NCBI GenBank assembly: GCA_020536535.1
Contig: JAHLWZ010000886.1
Location: 1-59,165 of the forward strand
Direction: 5' to 3'
DNA from: Pelomyxa schiedti
Lineage: Eukaryota > Evosea > Pelobiontida > Pelomyxidae
DNA length: 59,165 nucleotides
The notes under the pieces are model-generated. The model made no database searches. It saw nothing but the letters and a program-made list of their open reading frames with translations, and had not been told where the DNA came from. Positions 55,501-59,165 of this stretch are shown here, piece by piece (positions within the stretch are counted from its first letter, which is position 1; the number at the start of each line of letters is the position of its first letter). Made by a program: the position numbers and the translations under genes.

Positions 55501-58168
55501 CTGTTGTATCATCAACATCTCCACAAACAGAAAAGATGGAATGCTTTGAGCCCACTGAATCAGCAACTGGAGACAGATCAAGCTGCGATGAAAAGTTAAG
55601 TCTGCCAATGATATTGACCAGTGCATGGCTTCCAGCTGGATACCGGTTATAGGTTCCCTCATTACAACGAACATACCAGTCCTCACTCTGATATCTTCAT
55701 CACCAAGGAACAACAGCAAGTAATTTATGACTTGCATTGCCAATGGTGTGCGTGAGGCATGTTGTGATCGAGATAGAAACTGGAAATACATTAGAAGCAC
55801 CACAATCAGGTTAAGGTACCAGGTTAGAGCTGTTTTTGTGAGTGAAAGTTGAAAATCGGTGTTGCTCTTGTGATTCTTCTACAAATGCTACCGAGCCAAA
55901 ATCGATACGAGATAGGGTGTTGGCAACCTACCACTCTTTTAGTGTGCGAGTGCAAGGCTATCATACTTCTTGTCTTAGAAGCCAGTAGGCACTTGAACCA
56001 ACACCAAGTAAAGAATAAATCAGAAGCAGGGCCACTTCCCCACAAGTAGTTGGATTACCGCACAACAGGTGTGGGATACACATATCAATAGCTGCACATG
56101 CCATCTTACTTGTTACTGCTGATATGTCAATCAAATAGTTGGAAAGCATAGAGCCAACTTGGTGCACTGAAAGACATGAATAATGAGTTTTGTCAATTTT
56201 TGTTACCAGTGACAAATGAGTCTGTTATTCTATTGGCTGAGAGATATCCAGCAATAACACTTCCAATTAAAATTGCAGTTGCACCCCGTAGGAGCTGATC
56301 GCTATCTCGTGCATGTGTTGAAAAATGTTCAAGCAACAAAGAATTTGGATCTGTTGTTTGGCCAATGGATTCAGGTACACTCTCAGATGTTGTTATACTG
56401 GAAGAAGGGGGTGAAGCATCTGCTTGTGAAGGAGTGTCACTAGGTGCAACAGTGGAAGCTGAGGAAGGCTTTCCAGTGTCATCACTCAAAACAGTTGGTT
56501 CATTGTGAGTGCTGCCATTACAAGGAGTTCTTGATGTCAATTGCAACAATAATTTGTTGGCAAAGGAGTGGAAATGCACGGTGTTATATCTTGCTGCTAG
56601 AGACAAGCAGGGAAGGGCAAGAGATTTCTCACTCACCCTAGAAGATTGGGTATTAAAGCATATGGTATCCAAAGTGAGGAGAAGGTCATCTTTTATAACA
56701 GGGTTACATTTGGGAATACAAATGCAACAACAGACCAAGGCTGGAAATGCCGTCCCATAGTTCTGGAAATATTCCACATAAATTAAAAATCTGTTGCAGA
56801 AGTTCAAGAGATGAAACAATGACGTTGTGGTCTGGCTGGACAAGGCTATGGATATTGTTGGACAAAGAAAAGCAAATGAACGGATTACGATTCAGATGCC
56901 AGCTTTACGACAGACGGCAAGACCTCTTGTAATGCAGACACTTGAGGTGGTTTTCCTGTTCAAGTTAAACAGGGGCAGGTCAAACAAAGTCATAACTGGA
57001 GGAAAGTTGCTCTCCCGATTTATCAATCTGTGTGAGTTGGATGAAGCACCCCAGTGTGCCTTGTATAATTGCTGGGGTCCGATTGTCCTGAGTAAGATAC
57101 TCAGGTAATTGAGAGTAAATAACCCAAACACACAGAGCACTGGAACAGTAGCACAGAGAAAAGCTGAGAATACTGAGGGACAGGGTAATGCCGGCATACA
57201 GCACTAAGACAAGTCGCACCAGACCTCCTCAGTGGGGCTGAATGAAGGAATTTCTTAAGTAGGAGTTTGGCAAAGAATAACATCAAACCGGCTGAGTGCT
57301 TCAGAAGAGGGAAGAAAATTGTGAGGAATTCTGTGACCTCAGTGGGCTTGAGATAGTGCACCAGAGTTCCACAAATCTTGTCCATACCCTCTGCAAGTGC
57401 TTCCTTCAAGAAGATGAAAAAATAAGCTAAGTTGAGTGCTTGTCACAATTATTGGTTCATCATTGGTTCCAATAATATCTCGAAACGGACCCATGAGAAC
57501 CGTGATGTATTTCCGTGCTTTATCAGGAGTAACAAAATGACAAATATCAGCAAATTTTTTCAGTGCTGCTCTCTTGGATCGGAGATTGGGAGGTGGATTG
57601 ATATTTCCCTAGGGCTGCTGTAAGAAATTCTCCTGTCTCCAAGACAACAAACCCGTAGGAACTTGAAGAGCTCATAGAGAATTCTCTCGTTATATGAAGT
57701 GACCAACACCTTTATAATCTTGTTTATGGTCTCATCCGCAACAGTCCACACATTCAAGTCCGAGTCCCCCTGTGCATGCAAAAGTGACTCTAGCACTGCC
57801 GCCAAAATTCGGGTAAAATCTTGCGAGTGTCTAGGCATTGACAGGTAGGTTATTTCTTGAACAAATTGCATGCCGAGGTTTTTTGTTTAATATTGGTGAA
57901 CGTTCGTTTTGTAAGCAACGAGGTAAAGTATACGCGTATACCTCAGCACAGGCGAAATGACTTGCTCAGCGAGCACCCTGCACGCCGCGATTTTGTTGTC
58001 CCGGCAATTTTGTGAGCTTGTGGCCGTGCCGCCCGGCGCCGCCACTGCGGGAGATGCGACGCCGGCGCCAGATCCGCGTGGTCCCATCGTAGGGGGCGGC
58101 GGTGCACCGGTCTTGAGTATGTCCAGTGCCCGGAAGACGTCGATCGTCGTCACCTGCGTAACATCCAT
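46561..58168 (-). CDS. HTT: Huntingtin orthologue with C-terminal PQ-rich extension
   Basis: Huntingtin is a roughly 3,100-aa HEAT-repeat scaffold for vesicle transport and autophagy. The start is MDVTQVTTIDVFRALDILKT (58168), resembling the animal N17 helix, followed by a short PPPP stretch and a Gly/Ala linker, no polyQ. DNKIAACRVLAEQVISPVLR, FTRILAAVLESLLHAQGDSD, VADETINKIIKVLVTSYNER and APLRRSGATCLSAVCRHYPV match the conserved N-terminal HEAT region. Many small exons with HEAT-like helices follow across 57-48 kb. The C-terminal core FLPSVMVDLFPADEVLSLIL and NPQIVAQLMFEV and HTVEDWVCVCAPNYLQHDNK matches the human C-terminal HEAT domain. A 53-nt intron (GTATGC...ATGTAG, near 47650-47680) then joins the core in phase to a 340-residue Thr/Pro/Gln/Ser/Glu-rich tail (QQLEPPTNQQSQPEPQPQLQ) ending at 46561. 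Exon number is estimated at 40-60. Individual joins in the middle were not all resolved. Confidence 0.85.
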
Positions 58169-59100
58169 TTCGCCCCGCCAACCACTGCCGTAATCTCAAA
58201 ATATATTCCCAGTCGCAACCTTGCGGGGGTGTTTCTTTGTTGTTGTCCTTCGACGAGGTGTTGCAGCCACTGCCACTTAAAATGCCGGTTGATTCCGCGG
58301 AAGCGAAAAACAAAAAAAAAAACTTTGTTCCCCACTTTGGAACTAATGACAGTCAGTGGCAGCTCCTTTCCCCCCCTAAATTCAATTTTCGGTACCGGAA
58401 GGGAGTAAACCACACCCGGCGGGAATGCTGGAAACTAATTAATTAAGGAAATAATTAATTTCTTTTTTGAAAAGGAAAAAAAATGCCTTGTCTGTGCTTT
58501 TAACAGCATTTTTTTAAACAAATCTAACTCTCAGCACACCCTGCATGGGTGTTGTGGCAAATATTTGTGGCGATTATTGGCTGACCACTGTTCTGTCTGA
58601 CTGACGACCAACACAACAACACAACACAGCTGTGTGGTTGTAACACCGTGTTTGCACAACTGGCTTTCTGACTTGGAGTGCAGATGTGCCAAAGACACTG
58701 ATGCACTAATGTGCCGACGCGCAACGCGCCGACGAGGCGAAATGCTGGTGCCCACCACCATCGTGATGACAAACAAAAAATCATCGAAGAACGTTGCAGC
58801 ACAGCAAACATTTGTCGTAAACCAAATACCGAAAATGTTGGGATTGTGGGGCAGTGGGATGATGTTGTTGGGGGTTACAAGCCCAAAATGATGACGTCGT
58901 TTTGGGCTCGCTGGTTTTGGAGTCTTTTTAGGTGTCACAGTGATTCACTCACATCTTATTAAACACGAACAAACAACAATACACCACCCAATGGTAACAG
59001 CTTATTAAAGTAGTTTAGTTGCATTAAATAATTTCCAGGATCCGTTTTCACTCTTTCTGGATCCTAACAATCCTTTTGGCTTGACTTCAAACCTTGATTT
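58169..59100. other. Upstream region of huntingtin, no gene assigned
   Basis: This holds the huntingtin promoter and 5' UTR and AT-rich palindromic sequence near 58436-58462 (TTAATTAATTAAGG...). Open frames on both strands (58531-58938 minus; 58634-58891 plus) cover the middle part, but I see no family signature, so no gene is called. GGATCC occurs twice within 30 bp near 59037-59065. Confidence 0.4.
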
Positions 59101-59103
59101 CAA

Positions 59104-59165
59104 TCCTCCTCTTCCTCAACCTCATACTCCCTCTTTTGCTGGGCAAATGTCTCATACAGTTATGA
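59104..59165 (-). CDS. Possible C-terminal exon of a gene running off the right edge
   Basis: On the minus strand, from the window edge inward, the frame reads LYETFAQQKREYEVEEEED followed by TGA at about 59104-59106. The acidic end is typical of a real C-terminus, but an in-frame TAA lies just upstream at the edge, so an acceptor within the last few bases would be needed. The family cannot be identified from this fragment. Confidence 0.25.

Noticed and set aside
58531-58938. Hypothetical gene on either strand upstream of huntingtin
   Set aside because: Open frames overlap on both strands with no family motif, splice support or codon pattern to choose between them.
1-59165. CRISPR arrays, operons, bacterial promoters, tRNA or rRNA genes
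   Set aside because: No regular spacer-repeat arrays, no Shine-Dalgarno-led gene runs, and no tRNA or rRNA sequence was recognised. The window is intron-rich eukaryotic DNA.

Overview
The window is eukaryotic nuclear DNA from a compact protist genome. Most genes are cut by many short GT-AG introns (about 30-70 nt), all three standard stop codons are used, intergenic gaps are mostly 100-300 bp, and many proteins carry long Pro/Ser/Thr/Gln-rich tails. The gene set (CAP/Srv2, RasGAPs, a TRIM-like RBCC protein, huntingtin, COMMD1, CHMP1, a receptor-type phosphodiesterase, a divergent ankyrin-like protein) fits an amoebozoan, possibly an archamoeba such as Pelomyxa. That placement is an inference from family content, not a database result.

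Layout, left to right: a partial duplicate of a CAP exon at the edge (1-121); CAP (575-2322, -); RasGAP with a proline-rich tail (2461-5534, -); a CYP23-like cyclophilin (5826-6539, +); a very unusual multidomain gene, Rho-like G domain + kelch + F-box + Hint (6652-9795, -); a secreted receptor-L-domain-like protein (10083-11117, +); ESCRT-III CHMP1 (11253-12246, +); a PrsW-type intramembrane protease (12379-13608, -); EEF2KMT (13738-15211, +); a two-TM Cache-type receptor phosphodiesterase (15279-19119, -); two tandem ubiquitin-like multidomain paralogues (19415-21489 and 21522-23375, -); a SMARCAD1/Fun30-type SNF2 remodeller (23620-28536, +); a small acidic protein (29020-29334, -); a Cys-rich type I membrane protein (29544-31036, -); EMC10-like (31223-32358, +); a proline-rich orphan (32519-34761, -); a TRIM-like RBCC-SPRY gene (35039-38628, -); COMMD1 (38787-39602, -); an ankyrin-like protein (39842-42223, +); BAR-RasGAP with a long tail (42309-46288, -); a full-length huntingtin orthologue with a C-terminal PQ-rich extension (46561-58168, -); and an unresolved right edge.

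The genes do not form one pathway. Themes recur: Ras/Rho signalling and the actin cortex (CAP, two RasGAPs, Rho-like domain), ubiquitin biology (F-box, TRIM, tandem Ubl proteins, a UBZ-like finger, COMMD1), and membrane/ER functions (CHMP1, PrsW, EMC10). Divergent pairs share short candidate promoters (RasGAP-1/cyclophilin, Rho-kelch/L-domain, PrsW/EEF2KMT, Ubl-B/SMARCAD1, Cys-rich/EMC10, COMMD1/ankyrin).

The most novel candidates are the Rho-kelch-F-box-Hint fusion, the tandem Ubl genes with two poorly described domains, the BAR-RasGAP architecture, and the huntingtin that has an N17-like helix and oligoproline but no polyQ, plus a PQ-rich C-terminal tail. Gene models were read by eye from translated frames and splice signals; junctions are approximate unless coordinates are given.
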